A DNA stretch of 39,790 nt from JAZDJJ01 sp043804035 (GCA_043804035.1 JAZDJJ010000056.1:1-39790); one strand, 5' to 3'. Positions 8,772 through 16,366 are shown, counted from the first letter of the stretch. Made by a program: numbers and translations. The notes: generated by a model from the sequence alone, not told the origin.

Positions 8772-9548
8772 TTATTTTTTAATTGCTTCAACAAAATAAT
8801 GCCAGCAAATTGGTTTGAAGAACGAGATTCTTCTAAAATTAATTTCAATCTTTAAATAAATAATATCTAATATTTTTATTAGAAAATTCGGTAAAAAAGT
8901 TATTCGCCTTAAATCTGTTGTGTAAATACCGCTAAAAGGTGGTAGTATGGTTAATCCTAATGATTTTACTTTCTGAAAATCATATTTTTTTAAAATTTTA
9001 TTTATTTCAAATGGAGTAAAAAAATGAATATCTCCTTGTGGATACAATTTAAAAATCCGCATAATTAAAAATATAAATCTCCAATGAAAAGCAAAACGAT
9101 TTGGAACATCAAGGATGAGTTTGCCTCCTTTTTTAAGAACTCTGTTTAATTCTTTATAAGCTTTTTCACGATTATCAAAATCTAAATGGTCAAGTACTGC
9201 TAAACAATATACTACATCAAAATAGTTATCATCATAAGGAATATTTGTTACCGAATCAACAGTTATTGCTTCTGCTTTCAGATTATGTTTTTTTACTAAT
9301 TCTCTTGTACAATTTACCATTTCTTTCGAATAATCAAAAGCCCACATTTTTGCATTTCTCTTTAATGAAAAAATAGTATATTCACCATGACCGCATCCGG
9401 CATCTAATATATTATCATCTTTATTGATTTGAAAAAAATCATTGAAGTGTGTTTCTCTTGCTTTGCGCAGCACTTCCCATTCAGGAGAATCTTTTCTGTC
9501 AAATATTAGTTGTGCATAAGAATCCCAATCTTTATCGTATGTATTCAT
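8772..9548 (-). CDS. Class I SAM-dependent methyltransferase
   Basis: This 258-residue Methyltransf_11-type protein has motif I NILDAGCGHGEYT (about residues 46-58), acidic post-I motif AFDYSKEMV, DVVYCLAVLDHLD and LKKGGKLILDVPNRFAF. Its start overlaps the ATP-grasp stop by four bases (ATGA-type coupling). The substrate is unknown. In this setting it probably O- or N-methylates a sugar or a lipid-linked glycan. The last ~60 residues lack a recognisable domain but are hydrophobic and basic, which could allow loose membrane contact. Confidence 0.8.
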   Translation of the reverse strand: MNTYDKDWDSYAQLIFDRKDSPEWEVLRKARETHFNDFFQINKDDNILDAGCGHGEYTIFSLKRNAKMWAFDYSKEMVNCTRELVKKHNLKAEAITVDSVTNIPYDDNYFDVVYCLAVLDHLDFDNREKAYKELNRVLKKGGKLILDVPNRFAFHWRFIFLIMRIFKLYPQGDIHFFTPFEINKILKKYDFQKVKSLGLTILPPFSGIYTTDLRRITFLPNFLIKILDIIYLKIEINFRRISFFKPICWHYFVEAIKK

Positions 9549-10543
9549 ATTAGTTTTGTTGAGTTAGTTCGGTGCTTAAAATGATATTGTTCCTCCATAA
9601 ATCTCAAAACAAATCCTTTCTTAATTTTTGGTTTGTGAATTTTATTTCCTAAAGATTCATTGATCCACATTTCTGCATCATTAAAACCAAAGTTCGCTCT
9701 TACACCTGTGGTTCCTGAAAATCGCGGATTGATTTCCAACACTTTTGGACCTGCTTTGGTTAATATAAATTGAATATTATTGGAACCAATTAAATCCGTT
9801 TTCTGAATAACGTTTTTACAAAATTTTTCTAGTTTGATATTTTGAATTGTTTCAGCAAAATTTGTCATTCCAAATTTAAGTATTCTGTTCATAATGATAA
9901 CATATACTTCATCATCAATAATACTGCGATAAGTTCCGGCTGTATATTCCTGATCATCAGGATAGGCATATTCTTGTATTATCGGCTCTGGTACAACTTG
10001 TACGTATTTTTTTAATTCATCATTGTTATTTGCTTTATAAATATGTCTTGAACCACCGCCTGTTCTGGGCTTAATTATTACCGGAAATTTCAACTGATTA
10101 TCTTTTTGAAGAAAAATATTTATATCATTTGCAAGCATACTAACAGGAGTGTTGATTTTTTTCTGCTGGAAAAATTGATAGGCAAGCCATTTGTCATTAA
10201 ATGTTTTTATTTCTTTTTCATTGTCAATTAAAATATGACAGTTATATTGTTTCCAAAATTGTTTTTTGTAACGCGAGAGAATAAAAAATTCAATATCAGC
10301 AGTCGGAATTAAAATCCGAATCTGATATTTTCTAATAATTTTAATTAATGCCTGAATGTATTTTTCTTCTTCTTTTGCGAGGGGAACATTTTCAAAATAA
10401 TCACACCAATATTTTCCTACAACTTCTTTGTAAATATCACATCCAACAAGAGTATATTTAAGTCGGGAAATTTTTAATGCCTTAATAATTGAAAAGGATA
10501 ATTCTGAACCGACTGCTGTAATTAGAACAGAAATTTTTTTCAT
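9545..10543 (-). CDS. ATP-grasp domain protein (carbamoyl-phosphate-synthase-like ligase)
   Basis: This 332-residue protein has an N-terminal Rossmann-like pre-ATP-grasp region (VLITAVGSELSFSIIKAL) and then the ATP-grasp core. FPVIIKPRTGGGSRHI (K158, glycine loop 162-164) binds phosphate, EPIIQEYAYPDDQEYTAGTY follows, and VLEINPRFSGTTG (E270, N272, R274) binds magnesium. Enzymes of this fold join a carboxylate to an amine or thiol through an acyl phosphate. The gene has four-base overlaps with both neighbours (PHP and methyltransferase), so the three are translated together. It may attach an amino acid or other acid to an amino sugar; that substrate is inference. Confidence 0.8.
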   Translation of the reverse strand: MKKISVLITAVGSELSFSIIKALKISRLKYTLVGCDIYKEVVGKYWCDYFENVPLAKEEEKYIQALIKIIRKYQIRILIPTADIEFFILSRYKKQFWKQYNCHILIDNEKEIKTFNDKWLAYQFFQQKKINTPVSMLANDINIFLQKDNQLKFPVIIKPRTGGGSRHIYKANNNDELKKYVQVVPEPIIQEYAYPDDQEYTAGTYRSIIDDEVYVIIMNRILKFGMTNFAETIQNIKLEKFCKNVIQKTDLIGSNNIQFILTKAGPKVLEINPRFSGTTGVRANFGFNDAEMWINESLGNKIHKPKIKKGFVLRFMEEQYHFKHRTNSTKLI

Positions 10544-11271
10544 GATTCTTGTATAAAAAATTCCGAATTATTTTTTGCTATTTTACCAATGTCTTCTTTT
10601 TTATGTGCATTGCTCCCTATGGTAAGTATAGTATTTTTCTCTTTACACATTATTAAAAACTTATAGATAGGAGAATGATATGCGTGGTTAATTTCAATAG
10701 CAATTCCATTTTTTGAAGCGGCAGCAATTACTTTTTTCATTAATTCTTCCGGAAATTTTCCGCAATATTTTGTACAGGTAGCACCAATATGAGCGATGGC
10801 ATCAATCTTTGGATTATGTGCAAGCGCCATCAATGTGCGAAATTCAAAATCAATAGAATCATTTATAGATAAGTCCTTAATTTTTTTATCGCCAATGCCC
10901 GGATAGCGATGAGCAGCGCCAAGAATAAAATCACAATGTTTATCCATTTCATCTGTCATTTCTAAAGATGTTTCGTAATCCATTGCAGGTGATTCTATTC
11001 CGATAAGAATTTCAATATTTCCTTTTTCTTTCTTTTGAAAAAATCTGATTTGTTTTACGTATTCAGCGAACCATCCATCCTGAGACAGCCATGGTTCTGT
11101 ATGTTCTGTAAAAATAATTCGTTCCATTCCAATTGCTAAAGCATGATTCACCATTTCCTCTATAGTATTTTTTCCGTCCGTAAATGTTGAGTGAAGATGA
11201 TAATCCCATTTCGGAACAAAAGTTTTCAATTGCTGATAAGTAAGAAAGTAATTAGATGAAAGTCGTCCCAT
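10540..11271 (-). CDS. PHP-domain metal-dependent phosphoesterase
   Basis: This 243-residue PHP (polymerase and histidinol phosphatase) domain protein carries the expected metal ligands in order: HLH (H25, H27) and D32 in DYHLHSTFTDG, E56-H57 in FTEHTEP, E in GIESPAMDY, H in GAAHRYPG, H in AIAHIG, and the late NAH in IGSNAHKKEDIG. This is a complete catalytic set for a trinuclear metal site. The family includes histidinol phosphatases and other small phosphoesterases. It sits between the NeuD-type acyltransferase (1-base gap) and the ATP-grasp gene (4-base overlap). A sugar phosphate is a reasonable substrate but unproven. Confidence 0.8.
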   Translation of the reverse strand: MGRLSSNYFLTYQQLKTFVPKWDYHLHSTFTDGKNTIEEMVNHALAIGMERIIFTEHTEPWLSQDGWFAEYVKQIRFFQKKEKGNIEILIGIESPAMDYETSLEMTDEMDKHCDFILGAAHRYPGIGDKKIKDLSINDSIDFEFRTLMALAHNPKIDAIAHIGATCTKYCGKFPEELMKKVIAAASKNGIAIEINHAYHSPIYKFLIMCKEKNTILTIGSNAHKKEDIGKIAKNNSEFFIQES

Positions 11272-11272
11272 A

Positions 11273-11824
11273 TTATTTAAAATATTCCCAAGGGTTTATT
11301 TCTTTTTGTGGTGCAATGATTTTTCCCATAGAGATATGTGCGCCTTCTCCAATTTTTGCACCATTGCCGATAGATACAGAAGCACCAATCAAAACAAATT
11401 GAGCAATTGAAATATTATGATTAATATTCACATGACTGAGCACACAAGTGCCAGCTCCAATTTCGGTATTGCTTAATACAGTAGTGTAAGGTCCGATAAT
11501 AACTCCATCATGAATTTTGGAATTTGCAGATATCACAGTTTGTGGATGAATAACTGACGGGAATATAAAACCTTTCTTTTTCTTTTCTTTATAAAATGTT
11601 TTACGAAACTTTGGCTCTCCTATTCCTATTACAAGATTCCTTGAAGGATTCAAATCAATGTCATTAAATCTGCCAATTACTTTTATTCCTGCAACTTCGT
11701 TTAACTGCGGAAAATTGTCATCAAAAATACCTGCAATTTGATATTTCGGAATTTCATTGATAATATCAATAATAAAATTACACAATGTACCTCCACCGAT
11801 AATGTATATTAATTCTTTGTTCAT
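11273..11824 (-). CDS. NeuD/PglD-type sugar O- or N-acyltransferase
   Basis: This 183-residue protein has the PglD_N-like Rossmann domain (LIYIIGGGTLCNFIIDII) that binds the sugar nucleotide. Left-handed beta-helix hexapeptide repeats follow from about residue 95 (VISANSKIHDGVIIGPYTTV, NTEIGAGTCVLSHVNINHNI), with the catalytic histidine expected in SHVNINHN. At 183 residues it is shorter than usual (about 200-215), missing the end of the helix. It is the first gene of the minus-strand operon, so the promoter should lie in 11825-12050. It probably acetylates the amino sugar made by WecE or the second aminotransferase. Confidence 0.85.
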   Translation of the reverse strand: MNKELIYIIGGGTLCNFIIDIINEIPKYQIAGIFDDNFPQLNEVAGIKVIGRFNDIDLNPSRNLVIGIGEPKFRKTFYKEKKKKGFIFPSVIHPQTVISANSKIHDGVIIGPYTTVLSNTEIGAGTCVLSHVNINHNISIAQFVLIGASVSIGNGAKIGEGAHISMGKIIAPQKEINPWEYFK

Positions 11825-11865
11825 TTTATTTTTATCTGGTTCTTTAGCACTAATAGATTGTAATA

Positions 11866-12008
11866 TGGGAGTTCAAGAATACGATGCACGACTAAATAAT
11901 CTGGCTTCAAATCATTACTGCAACTTTTTGATTATGTAAAATTAGTGATAAAAATTACTTGTGGTATCAAATATAATGCTGGATTCAAGTCATAAATGCA
12001 ACTCTTTG
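11866..12008. repeat. Three degenerate direct repeats upstream of the sugar operon
   Basis: Copies at about 11866-11892, 11901-11930 and 11979-12008 share a GG-TTCAA--CAT--ATGCAACT pattern. The last two match at most positions over 30 bases. They lie 40-180 bases upstream of the NeuD-like start. They could be operator half-sites or decayed mobile-element ends. TTTATGACTTGAAT, the complement of part of the third copy, also occurs at about 36982-36995 next to another repeat. Confidence 0.45.
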
Positions 12009-12035
12009 TTTAATCCGCAAAGATAATATTTTTTT

Positions 12036-12068
12036 TATTATGTCAGTTTATTTATTGCGTTACATATA
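12036..12068. repeat. Solitary IS630 3'-end remnant
   Basis: Starting at ATTATGTCAG and ending at GCGTTACATATA (12057-12068), this stretch aligns with 181-212, the last codons and tail of the IS630 transposase gene, with only about six mismatches over 32 bases. No transposase codons precede it, so it looks like the stub left by a deleted copy. It is followed immediately by the degenerate long repeat. Confidence 0.55.
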
Positions 12069-12226
12069 AGGTAATAAGGTTACAATGTTTAAACCATGAA
12101 TTTTTTCTTTCTACTAAGGTTAAAAAAGGGAATAAGGTGTTAAGAAAATAAGGTATAATTGAAGGAAATACGACATTAGATTACAGTTCCAAACCTTTCC
12201 AGCACCTTATCATAAGAATTAACCTC
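12062..12226. repeat. Degenerate long repeat, copy 2
   Basis: Same ordered blocks as 506-656 (AAGGTAATAAGGTT, TTTCTACTAAGGTTA, then TTTCCAGCACCTTATCATAA). No transposase remnant is attached in this copy. 12227-12348 holds nothing I can name. Confidence 0.6.
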
Positions 12227-12347
12227 TATGAACTTTGCGTGAAATGTATTTCAAAGAGCACAAAGATTGCGAAAGTGCTAAATCACATAATGTCCAGTTT
12301 GTCATACACACTTTTCGCTTCTGACAAATTTCTAAATCATTTTTTTA

Positions 12348-12463
12348 TAGGACTTACGCAAGAATACTTTTGGTCTCTCGCCAAGACGCAAAGTCGCCAA
12401 GAAATACGAAAATACTTTGCGTTTATCAAATCTGCGAGAAATAAATAAAGTGCGTAAGTTCTA
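12348..12463. mobile_element. MITE-like element, copy R2 (core type B)
   Basis: The ends are TAGGACTTACGCA and TGCGTAAGTTCTA (one mismatch). The core contains CTCGCCAAGACGCAAAGTCG and CAAATCTGCGAGAAATAAAT, shared with copies R3 and R5 but unrelated to the R1 core. A 69-codon open frame across it is an accident of the repeat. Confidence 0.75.
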
Positions 12464-12518
12464 TTTTAGATACTTTTGTTGAACAACAATGTTTAAGTAT
12501 AATAACATATTTTGTTAA

Positions 12519-12776
12519 ATGATTATTCCACAACAAAAATCTGAAAAGAAATCTTCTGCAATTCATGGTGCAACATCGCACCATCAAAACGGAAGGACTT
12601 ACCAAATATGCTCAAGATGTATTCTGGATACAAACAATGCTCCTGAAATTCTTTTTGATGAATTGGGAGTTTGTAATTACTGTCATTCCTTTGACAACAT
12701 GATTATAGAATATAATTTTACTAATGAGGAACGACAAAATAAACTTAATGAAATTGTCAGAAAAATTCAAAAATGA
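12519..12776 (+). CDS. N-acetyl sugar amidotransferase (WbpG/PseA type), N-terminal part
   Basis: The 85-residue fragment carries the family's zinc-binding motif: C31-x2-C34 (CSRC) and C52-x2-C55 (CNYC), with the usual ILDTNNAPEILFDELGVC between. It ends at a TGA (12774-12776) in the position where the family continues with a lysine/glycine-rich linker into YDCIxGxSGG. The next codons, in the same frame, read GKDKKYDCIMGVSGGVDST, so one stop codon separates two halves of one protein. The 25 residues before TYQICSRC are unusual for the family, so the true start may be later. It is either a pseudogene or a naturally split enzyme. Confidence 0.8.
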   Translation: MIIPQQKSEKKSSAIHGATSHHQNGRTYQICSRCILDTNNAPEILFDELGVCNYCHSFDNMIIEYNFTNEERQNKLNEIVRKIQK

Positions 12777-12803
12777 GGGAAGGACAAAAAGTATGATTGC
12801 ATT

Positions 12804-13739
12804 ATGGGAGTAAGTGGCGGAGTAGACAGTACTTATCTTGCCTATTGTGTTAAAGAATTAAATCTGCGTCCATTAGTTGTTCATTTTGATAACGGATGGA
12901 ATTCTGAACTGGCTGTGCAAAATATTGAAAATATTCTTACCAAACTTGGCTTTGAATTATATACTTATGTAATCAACTGGGAAGAATTTAAAGACCTGCA
13001 ATTATCTTTTATTAAAGCATCGGTTATTGACTGGGAACTTCCTACCGATCATGGTTTTTTTGCGATGCTGTTTTTGCTTGCAAATAAATTTAAGATAAAA
13101 TATATTCTTACCGGGCATAATATTAATACAGAAGCTCTTATTCCCAAAAACATGCGATGGAGTAAATTGGATGTAGCAAATATTATTGATATTCACAAAA
13201 ACTTTGGAACAACAAAACTCAAAACATTTCCTCTTCTCGGTTTTTTAAAATATAATTATTATATCCATTTCAAAAAGATAGAGGTCGTTTCATTGCTCAA
13301 TTATTTGAACTATAACAAGCATGAAGCAAAAAAAATTATAATAGAAAAACTTGGATGGCGTGATTACGGGCAGAAACATTATGAATCAATTTTTACCCGT
13401 TTTTATCAAGGATATGTTTTGCCAAAAAAATTTAATGTGGATAAAAGAAGGGCACATCTTTCCAATCTTATATGGTCAAATCAAATTACCCGTGAAGAAG
13501 CATTACAGGAAATCAAAAAACATTTTTATGCTGATGAGCAGTTAGAAACCGACAAAGAATATGTAATCAAAAAATTAAATCTTACTCCAGAAAAATTTGA
13601 AGAATACATGAAGTTGCCTATCAACAGACATGATAAATTTGCGTCTTATGAAACAAATATGTATCGTTATCATGAAAATTTATTTAAAGCAATTAAGCCG
13701 CTCACAAGAATATATAAAAAGATATTTCATAAAATTTAA
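12804..13739 (+). CDS. N-acetyl sugar amidotransferase (WbpG/PseA type), PP-loop ATPase part
   Basis: This 311-residue part begins at an ATG that lies in frame with the upstream fragment and immediately before the PP-loop GVSGGVDST (residues 2-10), which binds ATP. YILTGHNINTEALIP and FPLLGFLKYN follow, as in WbpG/PseA. These enzymes turn an acetamido group into an acetamidino group using ammonia from a HisH-type glutaminase. HisH is encoded 15 bases downstream. A purine-rich GAGGGAAGGA (12775-12784) lies about 20 bases before this ATG and might allow reinitiation. Combined with the N-terminal part the protein has the normal length of about 400 residues. Confidence 0.85.
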   Translation: MGVSGGVDSTYLAYCVKELNLRPLVVHFDNGWNSELAVQNIENILTKLGFELYTYVINWEEFKDLQLSFIKASVIDWELPTDHGFFAMLFLLANKFKIKYILTGHNINTEALIPKNMRWSKLDVANIIDIHKNFGTTKLKTFPLLGFLKYNYYIHFKKIEVVSLLNYLNYNKHEAKKIIIEKLGWRDYGQKHYESIFTRFYQGYVLPKKFNVDKRRAHLSNLIWSNQITREEALQEIKKHFYADEQLETDKEYVIKKLNLTPEKFEEYMKLPINRHDKFASYETNMYRYHENLFKAIKPLTRIYKKIFHKI

Positions 13740-13754
13740 TTTCCGATAATATTC

Positions 13755-14366
13755 ATGATAGTGATAATTGACTATGGAGTCGGTAATCTTGTCTCCATCA
13801 AAAACATTCTAAAGAAAGTTGGAATCAACGCATCAATTTCAAACGAAATTAATGTCATCAAAGATGCATCAAAATTAATTCTTCCTGGTGTTGGGTCATT
13901 TAATTATAGTATGCAAAAGATTAATGAAAACGGACTCAATAATATTTTAAATCAAAAAGTATTGATAGAGAAAATTCCTTTGCTGGGAATTTGTCTGGGA
14001 CTTCAATTGATGACTAAAGAAAGTGAAGAAGGACAATTACCGGGTTTGGGGTGGATCAATGCCAAAACAATACGATTCAGATTAAACGATACCAAACTAA
14101 AAATACCTAACATGGGGTGGAATGAAATTATTATTAAAAAAGAAAGTAAACTTTTTCATGATATGCCACAACCATCTCGTTTTTATTTTGCACATTCTTT
14201 TCATTTGGAGTGTTTTGATAAACAGGATATTTTACTTACTGCTAATTATGGTTACGAATTTATTTGCGGAATTGAAAAAGATAATATTGTTGGAGTTCAG
14301 TTTCATCCTGAAAAAAGTCATAAATACGGAATGAAACTATTGTATAACTTTTGTCATAATTTTTAA
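13755..14366 (+). CDS. hisH: Glutamine amidotransferase HisH (surface-sugar copy)
   Basis: This 203-residue class I glutaminase releases ammonia from glutamine. The nucleophile is C80 in LGICLGLQLM, and the H184-E186 pair is in VQFHPEKS. LPGVGSF and PNMGWNEI are standard HisH blocks. HisH normally works with HisF in histidine synthesis, or with WbpG and a second HisF in acetamidino-sugar synthesis. The amidotransferase gene directly upstream points to the second role. No hisF follows: a MITE-like element begins 5 bases after the stop and the next gene is convergent cdsA. Confidence 0.9.
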   Translation: MIVIIDYGVGNLVSIKNILKKVGINASISNEINVIKDASKLILPGVGSFNYSMQKINENGLNNILNQKVLIEKIPLLGICLGLQLMTKESEEGQLPGLGWINAKTIRFRLNDTKLKIPNMGWNEIIIKKESKLFHDMPQPSRFYFAHSFHLECFDKQDILLTANYGYEFICGIEKDNIVGVQFHPEKSHKYGMKLLYNFCHNF

Positions 14367-14370
14367 GGGT

Positions 14371-14473
14371 TAGAACTTACACAAATTCGTATTGAACTTG
14401 GTATTTGATCTTTGATCTTTGGGCATTGTTCTTGCCGAAATCTGCGAGAAATAAAAAAAGTGCGTAAGTCCTA
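14371..14473. mobile_element. MITE-like element, copy R3 (core type B, decayed left end)
   Basis: The left end TAGAACTTACACA has two mismatches and the right end TGCGTAAGTCCTA is perfect. The core is shorter than in R2 but keeps AAATCTGCGAGAAATAAA next to the right end. It fills the gap between the convergent hisH and cdsA genes. Confidence 0.7.
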
Positions 14474-14498
14474 AAGGATAATTAAAAACAGATAAACG

Positions 14499-15359
14499 TT
14501 ATTGAATCAGTATTAAATAAATTACCACGAAAGGAGAGGAAATTAGCAGTCCGTCAAAGCGATCAAGAATACCTCCGTGTCCGGGTAAAATATTTCCCGA
14601 ATCTTTTACTCCCAAACTTCGCTTGAAATTAGATTCAACTAAATCGCCCATCGTACCAAAAACAGAAATAATGAATGCAATTACCAACCAGTGAATCAGA
14701 GCAAGTTCTGTAATCCAAAGTGAAATAAAATAAGCGACAATCAAAGTCATTACAACTCCGCCTATTGTTCCTTCCCATGTTTTTTTTGGAGAAATGCGTT
14801 CAAATAATTTATGCTTACCGATAGTTCTGCCAATTAAATAAGCAAATGTATCGTTTGACCAAAGAAGAAAAAAGAAGCCGAGAATAAAATATTTATAAAT
14901 AGTAAAATCATTACCTGAATAAAATATTATAGAAGATAATTTTTCGGAAGCACAGAGAATAGAACTAACAGAAAGCAATAAAGAAAACGGCAACACAACA
15001 TAAATAAGTCCGATGATAGTTGTGGAAATATTGACAAAAGGTTTTTCAGATTTTCTATAAATCTCAATAAAAAAAATACTAAATAGCAAAAAGATATTTA
15101 TAGCAAGAGAAAATAAAGAATCAAAGAAAAGCCCAATTGAAATAAAAAAAATTATTCCATATAAAATACCATAAATCTTTTGAGGTCTGATTCCATTTTT
15201 TTCTATTACTGAATAAAATTCCCACAAGCCCAAAACAGAAATCACCAGAAAAAGTATAGCCATTGACCAAAAACTCCAACAGATGCATCCGAGCATCACT
15301 GTTACAAACACAACACTTGTTAAAGTTCTTGTCCAGAAGTTGTTCATCTTTAATTTCAT
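14499..15359 (-). CDS. cdsA: Phosphatidate cytidylyltransferase
   Basis: This 286-residue inner-membrane enzyme makes CDP-diacylglycerol from CTP and phosphatidic acid, the branch point for phospholipids. It has about eight hydrophobic segments. The CDS signature is near the C-terminus: VFGTMGDLVESNFKRSLGVK (about residues 233-252) followed by DSGNILPGHGGILDRFD, with the family's conserved aspartates. An ATG at codon 5 (MNNFWTRT) is an alternative start. It is last in the rsfS-ftsH-LUD-DUF2007-cdsA run, an order usual in Bacteroidota. Confidence 0.95.
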   Translation of the reverse strand: MKLKMNNFWTRTLTSVVFVTVMLGCICWSFWSMAILFLVISVLGLWEFYSVIEKNGIRPQKIYGILYGIIFFISIGLFFDSLFSLAINIFLLFSIFFIEIYRKSEKPFVNISTTIIGLIYVVLPFSLLLSVSSILCASEKLSSIIFYSGNDFTIYKYFILGFFFLLWSNDTFAYLIGRTIGKHKLFERISPKKTWEGTIGGVVMTLIVAYFISLWITELALIHWLVIAFIISVFGTMGDLVESNFKRSLGVKDSGNILPGHGGILDRFDGLLISSPFVVIYLILIQ

Positions 15360-15398
15360 TGGATTACAAATTATTTGTTACTCTATTCTGTAGTAGGA

Positions 15399-15620
15399 CT
15401 ATTTATCTTTCTTTGAAAACGAAATAGTGGTAAGATAGTATTTTGCTTTCACTACATCATCTCTGTTTACAAAAATCTCAAAATCACCGAACTTGTAAAG
15501 AGAATCTTGCTTATTGATAAGCACACTATTTATTTCGTTAAAAGTAAGCAAGCCCTTTACCATTTCTGCATCATGCAGTTGTGGAGAGGAATAAATACAA
15601 ATCCAGTTATTCATAGACAT
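15399..15620 (-). CDS. DUF2007 family small protein
   Basis: This protein of about 73 residues has the DUF2007 pattern: NWICIYSSPQLHDAEMVKGL then NEINSVLINKQDS and a final strand FEIFVNRDDVVKAKYYL. The family is described as a putative signal transducer with a small alpha/beta fold resembling PII-like domains; the function is unknown. I prefer ATG 15620 (or 15614) because the upstream ATG at 15638 falls within the heptanucleotide array. It lies between LUD and cdsA in the conserved run. Confidence 0.75.
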   Translation of the reverse strand: MSMNNWICIYSSPQLHDAEMVKGLLTFNEINSVLINKQDSLYKFGDFEIFVNRDDVVKAKYYLTTISFSKKDK

Positions 15621-15628
15621 ACGAATCA

Positions 15629-15717
15629 CAATTAACAATTAACAATTAACAATTAACAATTAACAATTAACAATTAACAATTAACAATTAACAATTAACA
15701 ATTAACAATTAACAATT
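15629..15717. repeat. Heptanucleotide tandem array (CAATTAA, about 12.7 units)
   Basis: A perfect 7-base unit repeats without interruption from just inside the DUF2007 leader to 10 bases before the end of the LUD gene. It fills the whole gap between two co-oriented genes. Such arrays change length by slippage, so the spacing between LUD and DUF2007 should vary among strains. Two further CAATTAA-like units and a variant occur at about 24490-24510. Confidence 0.95.
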
Positions 15718-15727
15718 TATGAAGTAA

Positions 15728-16366
15728 CTAATCCACGAAAAAAACGTAAATCTCTTTTGGTCCGTGAGCACCTTGCACGAGTGTTTTTTCAATATCAGCA
15801 GTGCGGCTGGGACCGGTGATGTTCACAATCATAGAAGGAAAATGGTCGTGGTATTTTTTTTTAATTCCTGACAGTGCTTCTTTAACGCTATACACAAGTT
15901 GAGAAGAATATGCAATGACAATATGATAATTTGAATAAACAGGTAATCTTCTTCCGGAACTTTGTTTTGAAGTAATCAGCACGCTGCCAGTACGCGCCAC
16001 CAAATATTCGCAAAATGAAACGCCAACATTGACATTGGCAATATCTTTTTCGTTTTCAGAAAACGAAACTTTTGCTTTCTTCAAAATTTCTTTTGCTTTT
16101 TTCTCAAAACAAAATACCTTATCCCATTCGTTTTCGTGAATCAATGCATTAAGGTTTACAAAAAGTTCTTTTTCATTTTCGCAATAGATGAATTTACCAT
16201 TGAGTGCCGAAAGTTTTTGTGCAAAAAGGATTTCAAGTGGCTCATCTGCTTTTTGAAAAATATCACTGTCAAAATCTACATTAGCACTGTTCTGTGTCGA
16301 CTTTTGTATCAACGATTTCCTGACTTTCTTGAGAATTTTTTCTTTTATGGTAGTTTCTTCGTTCAT
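15728..16366 (-). CDS. LUD-domain protein (LutC/YkgG-like)
   Basis: This 212-residue protein of the LUD (lactate utilisation) fold has the late block ARTGSVLITSKQSSGRRLPVYS and the final IVNITGPSRTADIEKTLVQG then HGPKEIYVFFVD, which are diagnostic. LutC acts in lactate oxidation with LutA and LutB. Neither is here, and Bacteroidota often carry this stand-alone copy between ftsH and cdsA, so its role is unclear. The start abuts the ftsH stop with no gap, implying coupled translation. Confidence 0.9.
   Translation of the reverse strand: MNEETTIKEKILKKVRKSLIQKSTQNSANVDFDSDIFQKADEPLEILFAQKLSALNGKFIYCENEKELFVNLNALIHENEWDKVFCFEKKAKEILKKAKVSFSENEKDIANVNVGVSFCEYLVARTGSVLITSKQSSGRRLPVYSNYHIVIAYSSQLVYSVKEALSGIKKKYHDHFPSMIVNITGPSRTADIEKTLVQGAHGPKEIYVFFVD

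Noticed and set aside
8759..8848. Upstream ATG at 8848 for the glycosyltransferase 2 gene
   Set aside because: The extra 30 residues overlap the preceding methyltransferase gene and come before the family's true N-terminus.
12239..12448. 69-codon plus-strand open frame
   Set aside because: It lies mostly across MITE copy R2 and an unrecognised spacer, and its product has no family pattern.
12774..12776. TGA as a recoded sense codon (Gly, Trp or Sec)
   Set aside because: Other genes in the window, such as those ending at 3736 and 22383, end normally at TGA, and no SECIS-like hairpin was evident. A local substitution or a split gene is simpler.
15629..15717. Heptamer array as a possible CRISPR array
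   Set aside because: The unit is 7 bases with no spacers, so it is a simple tandem repeat; no cas genes are in the window.
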